Positions 1 to 8,773 are shown, numbered from the stretch's first letter. The stretch: 64,000 bases of DNA from Cytophagales bacterium (GCA_013298805.1 JAAFIU010000002.1:1-64000), one strand, 5' to 3'. Notes: a model not told the origin generated them from the sequence alone. Program-made: numbers and translations.

Positions 1-117
1 GGTTTCAAAGCACTTTTAGTGAGGTTTGAATTCTCAGTCAAAAATTGGGTTGCGTTGCATTTTATCGCATTCTCAGTCATTTTTTTACGTAAAATCAATA
101 AAAAAATAAAAGTTTAA
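1..117 (+). CDS. C-terminal end of a membrane protein (possible MBOAT O-acyltransferase), 5' truncated
   Basis: Frame 1 is open from the first base to a TAA at 115-117 and gives 38 residues: a hydrophobic segment (NWVALHFIAFSVIFL) followed by a short lysine-rich tail, as at the cytoplasmic end of an integral membrane protein. Only 17 bp separate it from the next gene, an SGNH/AlgX-like protein. In alginate-type O-acetylation loci such proteins usually sit beside an MBOAT (AlgI-like) acyltransferase, so an MBOAT C-terminus is the likeliest identity. That is inference from context, because the fragment carries no diagnostic motif. Confidence 0.5.
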   Translation, partial: GFKALLVRFEFSVKNWVALHFIAFSVIFLRKINKKIKV

Positions 118-134
118 ACAGCTTCTTTAGCTAA

Positions 135-1160
135 ATGTCTTCAAAAATTATAAAATATTGTGTACTATTTATAGCCATTTTTCTATGGTTACAAGCATAC
201 TCACCGTTAATATATAAATCAACGGGTTTATTTCCTGATGATTATCGTTATGGCGACCTATACCGTTTGTCGTACTTGCCTGAGTTCAAAGAAATGGTTG
301 CAAAATGCCCAACAATGGATGCAAACAAGGCAAAACAAGCAGTAGATTTGTTCGTAATTGGCGATAGTTTTACGGAAGCAGAAAGAGTGGGCAAAAGCGA
401 TTTTGATGTCGCAAATTACACCTATATACATTGGGCGAAACAGGCTGATATTCAACTGGATTCGAGCAAGAGAAATATTCTAATTTTAGAAACCGTTGAG
501 CGAACTTTCAAAGAGCATTTTTCACAGAAAGCTGAGAATTTTCAATTAGCAGGGCTTCATAAAAAAGAAGAAACATCTCAAAAATCTTGGAAAAGGGTTT
601 TGAAAGAAAAAGCAACCGAATGGGCAAATTTTATCTTTCCAAAAGGAACAGAAGAGCGTTTGGAGCATACCCTGTTTAATTACAATTTCTTCCTGATTTT
701 CAGAGAGTTAAAAGCAGAATTGAATCATAAAATCTTTGATAGAATCGAGAACAAAGTGGTGCTTTCCAAAAATGAACAACATTTATTTTATGTTGAAGAA
801 GCAGATTCGTCTAATGTGCATTCAGCATTTTACCCAGTAAGTCAAGCAGCAATTGATACTTTTATTCTAAACGTCAATCAAACCAGACAGACTTATTTAA
901 CAGCAGGATTCGATGAAGTTTATCTATCAGTTATTCCGAATAAAGTAAGTATTTTATCTCCCGATTTAGGAAATTATAATCACTTAATCGAGCGAATTCA
1001 AGCTGATAAGAGAGTTGAAACACCAATTATTGACACTTATTCTGATTTCAGAAAATCACCCGAAAAAAATTACTTAAAAAGTGATACGCACTGGAGTTGT
1101 GCAGGAAGGGATATTTGGTTAGCTAAAGTCAACAAAATACTAAAAAAGCCAACTAACTAA
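135..1160 (+). CDS. SGNH/AlgX-DHHW-like protein, probable polysaccharide O-acetylation factor
   Basis: The 341-residue protein begins with one hydrophobic anchor or signal segment (residues about 7-22). It then has a block-I-type serine motif GDSF (76-79) and, near the C-terminus, a DTHW motif (317-320) that would supply the Asp and His of an SGNH triad. The GDS-first, DxH-last order is the usual SGNH order and resembles the DHHW family; in AlgX the order differs. Family members act in the periplasm on acetyl transfer to exported polysaccharides. The preceding membrane-protein fragment, 17 bp upstream, fits such a two-gene unit. A strong hairpin terminator overlaps the stop codon. The substrate is unknown. 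Confidence 0.6.
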   Translation: MSSKIIKYCVLFIAIFLWLQAYSPLIYKSTGLFPDDYRYGDLYRLSYLPEFKEMVAKCPTMDANKAKQAVDLFVIGDSFTEAERVGKSDFDVANYTYIHWAKQADIQLDSSKRNILILETVERTFKEHFSQKAENFQLAGLHKKEETSQKSWKRVLKEKATEWANFIFPKGTEERLEHTLFNYNFFLIFRELKAELNHKIFDRIENKVVLSKNEQHLFYVEEADSSNVHSAFYPVSQAAIDTFILNVNQTRQTYLTAGFDEVYLSVIPNKVSILSPDLGNYNHLIERIQADKRVETPIIDTYSDFRKSPEKNYLKSDTHWSCAGRDIWLAKVNKILKKPTN

Positions 1161-1172
1161 GTTGGCTTTTTT
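1142..1172. terminator. Bidirectional intrinsic terminator
   Basis: A perfect 13-bp stem (1142-1154 and 1160-1172) encloses a 5-nt loop; its outer part is A6/T6, so both strands end in a U-run. It lies between the convergent SGNH-like gene and ahpD, and the stop codon at 1158-1160 is inside the hairpin. Confidence 0.9.
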
Positions 1173-1183
1173 AGTATAAAATC

Positions 1184-1768
1184 TTACAATAAAGTAATAA
1201 CACTTTTTATAACTGCCCCTAAACGAACAGCATCAAAAATGCGTTGTTCAGTTGCTCCGTGTTGTTTTACTGATGCTTCGTGCGAAGTAACACACATTTC
1301 GCAACCATTCACCGCAGAAAGCACTAAACTCAATAATTCAAAGAATTCTTTTCCTAATACTGGTGACATCATAATTGACATTCTGATTCCAGCAGGCATA
1401 TTTGTGTAGCTATCTTTGTTCATGAAGTGACGGAAACGATACAAAATATTGTTTGCATTCATTAAAGACACACAAGCAGCTACTTCCAACAATTCCTTCT
1501 CCTCCACTCCTTTCGTTCTTGCAGATTCTTCAAGCGAAGTAATCAAATCTATTGCTTTTTCGTTTATCGCAATTGATAAAGCAATTAAAACCGCCTCTTT
1601 TTCATTTAAAGTCTGTGCTTTTAATGAATTTGAGAGGTTAATTTTTAAGTCTTTGATATAACGATGGTCTGCTGCATTGAGACGATTTAAGAATACACTT
1701 TCAAATTCAGCAGGAAGGTTAATTTCTGCCAAAAGGTTTTTCTTAGTTTCACTTACTGTTCCAAACAT
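1184..1768 (-). CDS. ahpD: AhpD-like alkylhydroperoxidase (carboxymuconolactone decarboxylase family)
   Basis: The 194-residue all-helical protein has the catalytic signature CEMCVTSH, with Cys156, Cys159 and His163, matching the CxxC-x3-H proton-relay and disulfide motif of AhpD peroxidases. AhpD of mycobacteria (about 177 residues) reduces the AhpC peroxiredoxin through a lipoyl adaptor. The gene lies 100 bp downstream of ahpC on the same strand, next to oxyR, which supports a shared peroxide-detoxification role and OxyR control. An imperfect hairpin in the 100-bp gap may modulate read-through from ahpC. It ends at a shared terminator with the convergent gene. Confidence 0.85.
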   Translation of the reverse strand: MFGTVSETKKNLLAEINLPAEFESVFLNRLNAADHRYIKDLKINLSNSLKAQTLNEKEAVLIALSIAINEKAIDLITSLEESARTKGVEEKELLEVAACVSLMNANNILYRFRHFMNKDSYTNMPAGIRMSIMMSPVLGKEFFELLSLVLSAVNGCEMCVTSHEASVKQHGATEQRIFDAVRLGAVIKSVITLL

Positions 1769-1800
1769 GATTATTGATGATTATGAAATTCAAAAAAATA

Positions 1801-1853
1801 GCGTCGTAAAATCGTTCATCAACAAAATTTGTTCAGAACGTATTTTACAACGC
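1801..1853. repeat. Imperfect hairpin between ahpC and ahpD containing a motif shared with the ahpC leader
   Basis: The outer arms GCGTCGTAAAATCGTTC (1801-1817) and GAACGTATTTTACAACGC (1836-1853) pair with few mismatches, and an inner AACAAA/TTTGTT pairing extends the stem. The 13-mer TTTGTTCAGAACG (1828-1840) recurs exactly in inverse orientation at 2474-2486, upstream of ahpC. It could be an attenuator, a processing site or part of a regulator site. Confidence 0.55.
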
Positions 1854-1868
1854 TAAAAATACTTAAAA

Positions 1869-2411
1869 CTATGCGTTAAGAGTTTCTTCTCCTTGTTTCC
1901 AATTGCATGGGCAAAGTTCATCAGTTTGTAAAGCATCTAATACTCTCAAAACTTCGTCAACATTACGTCCAACTGATAAATCGTTAGCACAAACCCAACG
2001 AATAACTCCTTGTGGGTCAACAATATATGTTACACGGTAAGCAATTTTCTCGTTTGCTTCTAAAATTCCCAATTCCTCCGCTAAAGATTTAGAAGTATCA
2101 GCCAACATTGGGAATTTTAATACACGTAAATCATCGTGGTTGTTTCTCCAAGCCAAGTGAACGAATTCAGAGTCAGTTGAAGCACCAACAAGAACTGCAT
2201 CACGGTCAGAGAAATCATCGTATTTTGCGTTGAAGGCAGCAATTTCAGTTGGACAAACGAATGTGAAATCTTTTGGCCACCAGAACATTACCATCCACTT
2301 ATCAGCATTTTTATGGTCTTCAGAAGTAATATCGTGGAATTCTTTCCCTTTTTCAAGAGATACTACGGCTGTTTTTTTAAAAGTTGGGAAAATTGAACCT
2401 AATGATAACAT
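1869..2411 (-). CDS. ahpC: Alkyl hydroperoxide reductase / 2-Cys peroxiredoxin AhpC
   Basis: The 180-residue peroxiredoxin reduces H2O2 and organic peroxides in the cytoplasm. The peroxidatic cysteine is Cys53 in the FVCPTE motif, and the resolving region near the C-terminus reads DELCPCNW (Cys167, Cys169), which places it with the AhpE/AhpC type served by AhpD rather than by AhpF. Length is normal for the family. It heads an ahpC-ahpD unit transcribed away from oxyR; the 192-bp intergenic region should hold both promoters and the OxyR site. No AhpF is present in the window, consistent with AhpD or thioredoxin-type reduction. Confidence 0.95.
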   Translation of the reverse strand: MLSLGSIFPTFKKTAVVSLEKGKEFHDITSEDHKNADKWMVMFWWPKDFTFVCPTEIAAFNAKYDDFSDRDAVLVGASTDSEFVHLAWRNNHDDLRVLKFPMLADTSKSLAEELGILEANEKIAYRVTYIVDPQGVIRWVCANDLSVGRNVDEVLRVLDALQTDELCPCNWKQGEETLNA

Positions 2412-2473
2412 GATTTTAATAAATTAAAGGATTAAATTAAAATAAAAAATAAGAATAATACAATTTAATATTT

Positions 2474-2486
2474 CGTTCTGAACAAA
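2474..2486 (-). promoter_or_regulatory. 13-bp motif in the ahpC upstream region, possible regulatory site
   Basis: CGTTCTGAACAAA here is the exact reverse complement of 1828-1840 in the ahpC-ahpD gap. On the ahpC strand it overlaps a weak -7-like TCAGTTTG (2483-2490). It lies 63 bp upstream of the ahpC start in the oxyR-ahpC divergent region. A link to OxyR binding is inference only. Confidence 0.35.
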
Positions 2487-2603
2487 CTGATTGAGAACTA
2501 ACTTTGAAAAGTATTATTTTCTTACTTTCTACAAAATTGCATCAAAATCATGTAGTAAAACAAATTGATAATTTCGATATTTGTATCATTAGAATCTATA
2601 AGT

Positions 2604-3539
2604 ATGACCATCACTCAATTAAAATACATTTTAGCGGTTGAAAAACATCGAAACTTCGTTCAAGCTGCTGATAGCTGTTGCGTTACCCAACCAACACTTA
2701 GTATGCAAATCCAAAAGTTGGAAGATGAACTGGGCATTAAAGTATTTGACCGTAGCCGCCAACCCGTTGTAACAACGCAAATCGGTTTGGAAATTCTCCA
2801 GCAAGCCAGAGTTACTATTTCGGAATTTTACAAAATAAAAGACACTGTAAATGCAGGGAAACACGAAGTGTCAGGAGAAATTAGGTTAGGAATTATTCCA
2901 ACACTTGCCCCATATCTCTTACCTTTATTTTTAATGGAATATTTAAAAAAATATCCTGCTATTGAATTAAAAATCAAGGAATTAACAACCGATAGAATCA
3001 TTCACGGCTTGAAAAATGATGATTTAGATTTAGGCTTGCTCGCTACTCCTTTACAACAAGCCAATATTGTGGAGCATCCTATATTTTACGAAGAATTGGT
3101 GCTTTATGTTTCTAAAGAAAATGCGATTTATAAGAAAAAATACGCCATTTCAGAAGACATTGACCCAAGTGAATTGTGGCTTTTGGAAGAAGGACACTGT
3201 TTGCGTTCGCAAATTGAAAATTTGTGTGAATTGAGGCGAAAATCAATCGGCAGAAATCAATTTGAATACCAAGCAGGTAGTTTGGAAACGCTGAGAAAAA
3301 TGGTAGAAAGAAATCAAGGAATTACGATTTTACCCGAATTAGCTACTATGGATTTTGACAAAGAAAGGTTAAATTTGATACGTAGGTTCAAAAGTCCAGC
3401 TCCAGTGCGAGAAATCAGTTTAGTCGCCCACAAGAATTTTGCCAAATCAGGAATACTTAAAACTCTAAAAAATAGTATTTTAGCAGCGTTACCCGAACAA
3501 GTTAGAAATAATAAAGATACAAACGTATTGAGTTTATGA
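2604..3539 (+). CDS. oxyR: Peroxide-sensing LysR-type regulator OxyR
   Basis: This is a 311-residue LysR regulator starting at MTITQLKYILAVEKH; upstream in-frame ATGs would add a non-conserved leader, so 2604 is preferred. It has an N-terminal winged HTH (about 1-60) followed by a substrate-type effector domain. The segment GHCLRSQIENLC carries two cysteines nine residues apart in the GHCLR context, matching the Cys199/Cys208 redox switch of E. coli OxyR, so peroxide sensing by disulfide formation is expected. It is divergent from ahpC-ahpD, its expected target. Its TGA overlaps the ATG of the next gene by 4 bp (ATGA), suggesting translational coupling. Confidence 0.92.
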   Translation: MTITQLKYILAVEKHRNFVQAADSCCVTQPTLSMQIQKLEDELGIKVFDRSRQPVVTTQIGLEILQQARVTISEFYKIKDTVNAGKHEVSGEIRLGIIPTLAPYLLPLFLMEYLKKYPAIELKIKELTTDRIIHGLKNDDLDLGLLATPLQQANIVEHPIFYEELVLYVSKENAIYKKKYAISEDIDPSELWLLEEGHCLRSQIENLCELRRKSIGRNQFEYQAGSLETLRKMVERNQGITILPELATMDFDKERLNLIRRFKSPAPVREISLVAHKNFAKSGILKTLKNSILAALPEQVRNNKDTNVLSL

Positions 3540-4822
3540 AAAATAATCCTAAAGTCCTAACCGCTTGGACCATGTATGATTGGGCAAATTCTGTCCATTC
3601 TTTAACGATTACCTCCGCTATTTTTCCCATTTATTTTCCAATTGCGGCAGTGATGATGCCATCAAAAAGCACAAAATTGGACTTTTTGGGTTTTCAACTC
3701 GAAAATACGGTTATTTACTCGTATGCAGTTTCTTTAGGATTTTTATTATTAGCATTTTCTGTGCCTTTGGTTTCGGCAATTTCGGATTACACAGGCAAGA
3801 AAAAAGTCTTCATGCGAATGTACTGTTACTTGGGAGCAATTTCTTGCATGATTTTGTATTTTTTCAAAGAAGGAAATTATTACTTAGGCACATTTGCGTT
3901 CTTGTTTTCAATTGTTGGTTGGGGCGGAAGTATCGTGTTTTACAACTCCTATATACCAGAAATTGCGACGGAAGACAAGTACGATTCACTATCTGCAAGA
4001 GGCTTTACGATGGGATATTTAGGCAGTGTGATTCTTTTAATTCAAAACCTCACAATGGTCTTAAAACCAGAATGGTACGGTGGAATTACAGGAGGAGAAG
4101 CTTCACGAATTTCATTTTTGACCGTTGGTATTTGGTGGATTGTTTTTGCTCAAATACCGTTTCATTATTTGCCCGAAACCAAGAAAGCACAAAAACAGTC
4201 GGGCAATTGGATTTTTAATGGTTTTAAGGAATTGAAGAAAGTATTTGGAGAATTACAGAAACTAAAAACTACAAAGAAATTTCTATCCGCATTTTTCTTT
4301 TACAATATGGCGGCTCAAACGGTCATGTATCTGGGAGCTTTATTTGGTGGACAAGAATTAAATTTACCTTCTGATGCCCTGATAATCACCATTTTACTGA
4401 TTCAATTGGTGGCAATTCCAGGAGCATATATTTTCTCTAAAATCTCAGAAAAAGTCGGGAATACAAAATCACTTTCATACATAGTTATCATCTGGATTGT
4501 GATTTGTATTGCAGGGTATTTTGTCTATACACGTAATGAATTTTATGTTTTGGCAACGGGAATTGGCTTTGTGATGGGCGGAATTCAATCGCTCTCTCGT
4601 TCAACTTACGCAAAAATGTTACCTGAAGATACACTCGATACTGCTTCATATTTCAGCTTTTATGACGTATGCGACCGCCTTTCTACGGTAATCGGGACAT
4701 TCATGTTCGGATTGGTTAATCAGCTAACTGGAAGTATGAGAATGAGTTTATTATTTCTAACGGCGATTTTTGCAATTGGTTTTATCATTCTTTCTCAAAT
4801 ACCGTCGAAGAAAGTTTATTAA
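3536..4822 (+). CDS. MFS transporter, UMF1 (Atg22-like) family
   Basis: The 428-residue protein has about 11-12 predicted membrane helices. Its N-terminal TMYDWANSVHSLTI segment is characteristic of the UMF1/Atg22-like branch of the major facilitator superfamily, and an MFS loop (SDYTGKKKVFMR) lies between TM2 and TM3. Vacuolar Atg22 effluxes amino acids; bacterial UMF1 substrates are mostly unknown. The start overlaps the oxyR stop by 4 bp, so it is probably co-transcribed with oxyR, but nothing in the sequence ties its substrate to peroxide stress. Only 6 bp separate its end from the convergent lanB-like gene. Confidence 0.88.
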   Translation: MKNNPKVLTAWTMYDWANSVHSLTITSAIFPIYFPIAAVMMPSKSTKLDFLGFQLENTVIYSYAVSLGFLLLAFSVPLVSAISDYTGKKKVFMRMYCYLGAISCMILYFFKEGNYYLGTFAFLFSIVGWGGSIVFYNSYIPEIATEDKYDSLSARGFTMGYLGSVILLIQNLTMVLKPEWYGGITGGEASRISFLTVGIWWIVFAQIPFHYLPETKKAQKQSGNWIFNGFKELKKVFGELQKLKTTKKFLSAFFFYNMAAQTVMYLGALFGGQELNLPSDALIITILLIQLVAIPGAYIFSKISEKVGNTKSLSYIVIIWIVICIAGYFVYTRNEFYVLATGIGFVMGGIQSLSRSTYAKMLPEDTLDTASYFSFYDVCDRLSTVIGTFMFGLVNQLTGSMRMSLLFLTAIFAIGFIILSQIPSKKVY

Positions 4823-4828
4823 CCTAAA

Positions 4829-7800
4829 TTAAGCCTTTTTACTCTTTGCCATAACTGCCTGATAATATCGAAACAAGAAATCGTAAATAAGCAATTCATG
4901 TACCCGTTGATTGTCTGCAATAGCTCGATTAACTGTCATGTGAATAGTATCGCTCAGATATTTTGTCAGTTCTATTCCTGTTTTATATAATTTAACTTGT
5001 TCAATAATCTTTTTGGTCTGTAAACTTTTAAAGGCAATCGACTCAAATAATGGAGATAATTCATGAATTTCGACCAAAGAATTATCTAAAATTCGCTCAA
5101 TTGTCCGACGATTATCTCTAAATCGTTGGTCAATTTGGAGTTTTAAAGACTTTTCCATTCCAAACTCATTGGCAAAACTTGTTTTCATTCTTTCCAATAA
5201 ATCCTTTTTCTCAGCAATTGTCAAACCAAAATCATTCAAAAAAGTATCAATTATTTTAAGCGTCCATTGCCAACGAATTGATTCACGTTCATCGCCCCAA
5301 GTTTGGTTGAGCATTTGCAGAATGGCGTTGCTATCTACACAAAAAAGCGTCTCAGTCAATTCTACGACATTCGCACCATAACGCTCTATTTCTCTCTGAT
5401 AAGTATCGGCTTGCACTTTCCAAATAACTCCTTCGTATTCATAAGGTTGAATAACTTCTTTTATCATTTGAAAGACTTTACCTAAAAAGGATAAGTCTGG
5501 TAAATGCACCCTAAAACGTAGATGTTTTTCGGGGTCAGCATAACGGATAAAAAACCATTTATCAATCAAATTTTCGTCTAAAAGTTGTTCCAAAAGAGGT
5601 TTTAAAGCCGTTGCCAATATCGTATCAGCAACCTTCGCTCCAGAGTATAATTTCAAATAAAGCCACTCAGAACCTAATGAAAAACTTCTTTGAATCGAAT
5701 TTTCAACCTTGGGTTTAGTTTCAGCTTGGTAAACCTCATCATCATTAATCCAAGCGGCAATAAATTGGTTTGTAAATCCTTGACCTTGCTCGTTTTTAAC
5801 TGGGCTATTTTCATTTTGAAAGAAAAACTCCTTCAATTCAATTTTATCTCGTTTTTTGATGGCATCAAGCCAAATTTGAACACTCAGTTGATTCTCAGTA
5901 TTGACCAACAATTCATTGTCTAAATCTGCCAAAACAAAATACTTTGGTAGTTTCCATTTGGCAATAAATGTGTTAAGATTTTGTTCTAAATCTTCTGATT
6001 TATAATAAATTAAGATCTGAAAATCATCCTTTTTAAGATGCCAAGTTGCTAAAGATAACACTACTTTTTTGAAGGTTAGTCGAGGAATAAAATCAGCATT
6101 TGGCACAAGTGAAGTCCAACCAATATCCAAACTTCTTTGCAATCCTTGCGTTTGTAAATCACTCAAAAAATGATAAATGGGCAATGAGTTTTGCGAGAAA
6201 TTATGAGCATTACTCAATCGAGGAATTACTTCTTTTCCTAATCGCTTAGAACGAAGAATAACCTTATTTTTGTGCAAATCAACAGAAACTAATAAATCAT
6301 CTAACGGAATTTGATTTTCAGCAGGTAATGAAGATTTTGCCAAATATGGGATTTCGTATTCTCTAAAAGGTGGGTGCAGAAGAATATTACCAATTCTATT
6401 TTCGGGTAAATGGACGATTTCGGCGAAGATAACATCAGGATTTTTATCTTGTTCAGTCTTGGCAATTTCTTGTATAATTTCAAGAACAGCTTTATCGGCA
6501 TGAGCAAACCTTCCCAATAAATTTACCGCACTCGAACCACTAACTGATTCCAAAAAAATGGGCAATTTTTCATCTCCAGTAAGCCTAAATACTACCGATG
6601 AAGAAGGAGCAAATTTAGTATTATGTGGCAAAAAATCTTGAAAAAAATCTTCCTCCAAATTAACCTGATATTCATTTTGCTGGATGGCTTCAATCCTACG
6701 CTTAAACATTTTTTGTTGAAAGCCACTTTGTGAGTATTGAATGATATTTTTCTTCTTCTCAGGCAAAACTAAGCCATTCGCAATAGGCGTATCATACCTT
6801 TTACCAGAACCTCCATAGCCAATTCCCGTTTCAGTATCTAAGGCAAATAAGAGTGGTAACTCATGGGTTTCATAACGCTCAATATATTGCTGCTTAAATT
6901 CTTTAATATTTTGATTGTCAGACATTTCGCACACGAGAGACAATATTTCTCTGATTTCTGATAAAGCGTATTTATAACTCGTATCTAAACGATTATTAGT
7001 GAAAATTCTCACAGAATCAGTCTGAAAAAGTTTACCTTCTTCATAAGGAACATCAAAAGCGTTTAAGGTTTCAATGACCTCCTGATAAGCACTTATTGAG
7101 TTAAAATCTTTGGCATCTATTTTTGTCAAAAGTATTTCAACTTTATCCAATAACTCAGCTAAAAGACCTTTGGGATTTAATGTTTTTCTGATTTGTTTGG
7201 TAAAATCTTCTCCAGTAATGGCAGGTTCTAATTCATTGACTAAAAGCTGATTATCAATTAGTTGTTCTATAAAATTAATGGCTTCTACTTCCGAAATTTC
7301 ATCATCAACTAAATGTGGAATTATTTCTTGAATGGTTGAACCATTTTTGCATAAATCTAAGACTAACTGAATGTACTCCGACCACGTGATTGCACTAATT
7401 TGATGCGTTCTTTTTCCATCTACATACTTATATTCCACGTAACGAATTTCCTCACCAATTTGATAAATACTTGAATTAGAACTGTATTTTAACGAAAACT
7501 TAATTTCGGGGATTTCAGCCAATTTTTGTGCCAACGCCCCCGCAAAGTGCATATCCAAACGGGTACTTCTTGCTAATTCTGGAGCTAATTGAATATTGGT
7601 TTCATCGCTCCACTGAACCACACCACAACCCGCAAAAAGCCCAAAAGGAGTGCATCTACTGAACATTCGACTATAATATTTACCGAGTGATAAGGGGATT
7701 TTTTGTAGTTTTTTGGGGTCAGTCATTTTACCTTCTCTCCAGTTAATCGCTTCCTGAAAAAGTACTGGAGAAGCCAAATAAATAGCCTCCGCAAATTTAG

Positions 7801-7891
7801 GATTTTCAAGAAGTTGTTTTAGAAAAGTCTCCGAAAGTGTGTCAGAAAAAGGCAGAGATGGCGTTCTGATAATGAGTTTATCATGAAACAT
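4829..7891 (-). CDS. Full-length class I lantibiotic dehydratase (LanB-like), solitary
   Basis: The 1020-residue protein has the NisB architecture. An N-terminal tRNA-Glu-dependent glutamylation domain (about 1-730) carries the signature RMFSRCTPFGLFAG (75-88). A C-terminal glutamate-elimination domain (about 735-1015) has FIRYADPEKHLRFRV near residue 780 and HMTVNR with His984, at the position of the NisB elimination histidine. Such enzymes dehydrate Ser/Thr in a peptide precursor. No LanC cyclase, LanT transporter or cysteine/serine-rich precursor is visible nearby. It is apparently monocistronic, with a 13-bp hairpin just upstream. The enzyme looks intact; its substrate is probably encoded elsewhere or is unconventional. 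Confidence 0.9.
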   Translation of the reverse strand: MFHDKLIIRTPSLPFSDTLSETFLKQLLENPKFAEAIYLASPVLFQEAINWREGKMTDPKKLQKIPLSLGKYYSRMFSRCTPFGLFAGCGVVQWSDETNIQLAPELARSTRLDMHFAGALAQKLAEIPEIKFSLKYSSNSSIYQIGEEIRYVEYKYVDGKRTHQISAITWSEYIQLVLDLCKNGSTIQEIIPHLVDDEISEVEAINFIEQLIDNQLLVNELEPAITGEDFTKQIRKTLNPKGLLAELLDKVEILLTKIDAKDFNSISAYQEVIETLNAFDVPYEEGKLFQTDSVRIFTNNRLDTSYKYALSEIREILSLVCEMSDNQNIKEFKQQYIERYETHELPLLFALDTETGIGYGGSGKRYDTPIANGLVLPEKKKNIIQYSQSGFQQKMFKRRIEAIQQNEYQVNLEEDFFQDFLPHNTKFAPSSSVVFRLTGDEKLPIFLESVSGSSAVNLLGRFAHADKAVLEIIQEIAKTEQDKNPDVIFAEIVHLPENRIGNILLHPPFREYEIPYLAKSSLPAENQIPLDDLLVSVDLHKNKVILRSKRLGKEVIPRLSNAHNFSQNSLPIYHFLSDLQTQGLQRSLDIGWTSLVPNADFIPRLTFKKVVLSLATWHLKKDDFQILIYYKSEDLEQNLNTFIAKWKLPKYFVLADLDNELLVNTENQLSVQIWLDAIKKRDKIELKEFFFQNENSPVKNEQGQGFTNQFIAAWINDDEVYQAETKPKVENSIQRSFSLGSEWLYLKLYSGAKVADTILATALKPLLEQLLDENLIDKWFFIRYADPEKHLRFRVHLPDLSFLGKVFQMIKEVIQPYEYEGVIWKVQADTYQREIERYGANVVELTETLFCVDSNAILQMLNQTWGDERESIRWQWTLKIIDTFLNDFGLTIAEKKDLLERMKTSFANEFGMEKSLKLQIDQRFRDNRRTIERILDNSLVEIHELSPLFESIAFKSLQTKKIIEQVKLYKTGIELTKYLSDTIHMTVNRAIADNQRVHELLIYDFLFRYYQAVMAKSKKA

Positions 7892-7933
7892 AGCTAAAAT
7901 TTGATTCTTTAGGTTTGATAATGTTAAGCAGAA

Positions 7934-7969
7934 ACACTTTGATGCGTCAAATATTTCGCATCAAAGTGT
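7934..7969. terminator. 13-bp perfect hairpin between the SDR gene and the LanB-like gene
   Basis: Arms ACACTTTGATGCG (7934-7946) and CGCATCAAAGTGT (7957-7969) flank a 10-nt loop. It is downstream of the SDR stop and 43 bp upstream of the LanB-like start on the same strand. It may terminate the SDR transcript (only a short TTTC follows on the minus strand) or act as an operator for the dehydratase gene. Confidence 0.6.
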
Positions 7970-8015
7970 GAAGATAATTAAAAATCAAATCTTATGGTTA
8001 AGGTTATTCCAAAGA

Positions 8016-8732
8016 CTAATATTCCTGACTGATTGGGTGAATCATCAATTCGTCGATAACCACGTGCTTGGGTGATTCCAAAATATAGGCAATGACATCC
8101 GCCATATTTTGTGCAGACAAATACTTTTCTTGGTGTGGGTCGCCAGCCGAACGATTGTGGAAAAACGTATCCACCAGTCCAGAATACACCACCGAAACTT
8201 TGATACCATCTTTTCGAACCTCTTTTCTGAGTGCCATCGAGAAAGCATCTTGAGCGTATTTTGATGAACAATATAACGAACCACCATCAAAAACACGCTT
8301 GGCAACGTCTGAGGCAACATTAATAATATGCCCTGCTCCTGCCGACTTCATGTATGGAATAGCTTCACGACAAAAAAGGAATGTGCCTTTCACGTTAGTA
8401 TCGTAAATAGAATCCCAATCTTCGGTAGAAATTTCGGTGGCTTGTTTGAAAACCCCAAAACCTGCATTATTGATTAAGGCATCAATTTGCCCGAAAGCAC
8501 TAACGGTTTCAGCAATTATGTGCTTAACAAAACTCTCATCGGCAACTGAACCCACAAAAATTTCCGCTTTTCCGCCAATCACCTCAATTTCAGACTTCAA
8601 GCTCATTAATTCTATTTCGCTACGAGCTACTAAACTTACATTTGCACCTTTTTCGGCTAAAGTTAAAGCCAATGCTCTACCAATTCCTTTACTCGCTCCC
8701 GTAATTAGTACGGTTTTATCTTTTAATGACAT
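8016..8732 (-). CDS. Short-chain dehydrogenase/reductase (FabG-like)
   Basis: The 238-residue classical SDR has the cofactor motif TGASKGIG (11-18), NNAG (88-91), catalytic Ser141 and the YxxxK pair Tyr154/Lys158 (YCSSK). It should be a cytoplasmic NAD(P)-dependent oxidoreductase with a hydroxy or keto substrate. The substrate cannot be read from the sequence; no fatty-acid or polyketide genes are adjacent, so a housekeeping FabG is unlikely. Its own -7 element at 8766-8773 and hairpins on both sides point to a single-gene transcript. Confidence 0.88.
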   Translation of the reverse strand: MSLKDKTVLITGASKGIGRALALTLAEKGANVSLVARSEIELMSLKSEIEVIGGKAEIFVGSVADESFVKHIIAETVSAFGQIDALINNAGFGVFKQATEISTEDWDSIYDTNVKGTFLFCREAIPYMKSAGAGHIINVASDVAKRVFDGGSLYCSSKYAQDAFSMALRKEVRKDGIKVSVVYSGLVDTFFHNRSAGDPHQEKYLSAQNMADVIAYILESPKHVVIDELMIHPISQEY

Positions 8733-8765
8733 CTTTGTTTATTTATAAATGAGTTTGAATTGTTT

Positions 8766-8773
8766 CAAAAGTA
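8766..8773 (-). promoter_or_regulatory. Bacteroidota -7 element (TACTTTTG) for the SDR gene
   Basis: On the minus strand this octamer matches TAnnTTTG and lies 33 bp upstream of the SDR start, just after the terminator of the upstream gene. No clear -33 TTTG is seen. Confidence 0.5.

Noticed and set aside
3580-4218. 212-codon open frame on the plus strand within the UMF1 transporter gene
   Set aside because: It is in another frame of a clear membrane-protein gene, is rich in Cys/Phe/Arg, and shows no family motif; a shadow frame.
7892-8015. Small lanthipeptide precursor next to the LanB-like gene
   Set aside because: The 124-bp gap holds a hairpin and no short frame with a leader and Ser/Thr/Cys-rich core.
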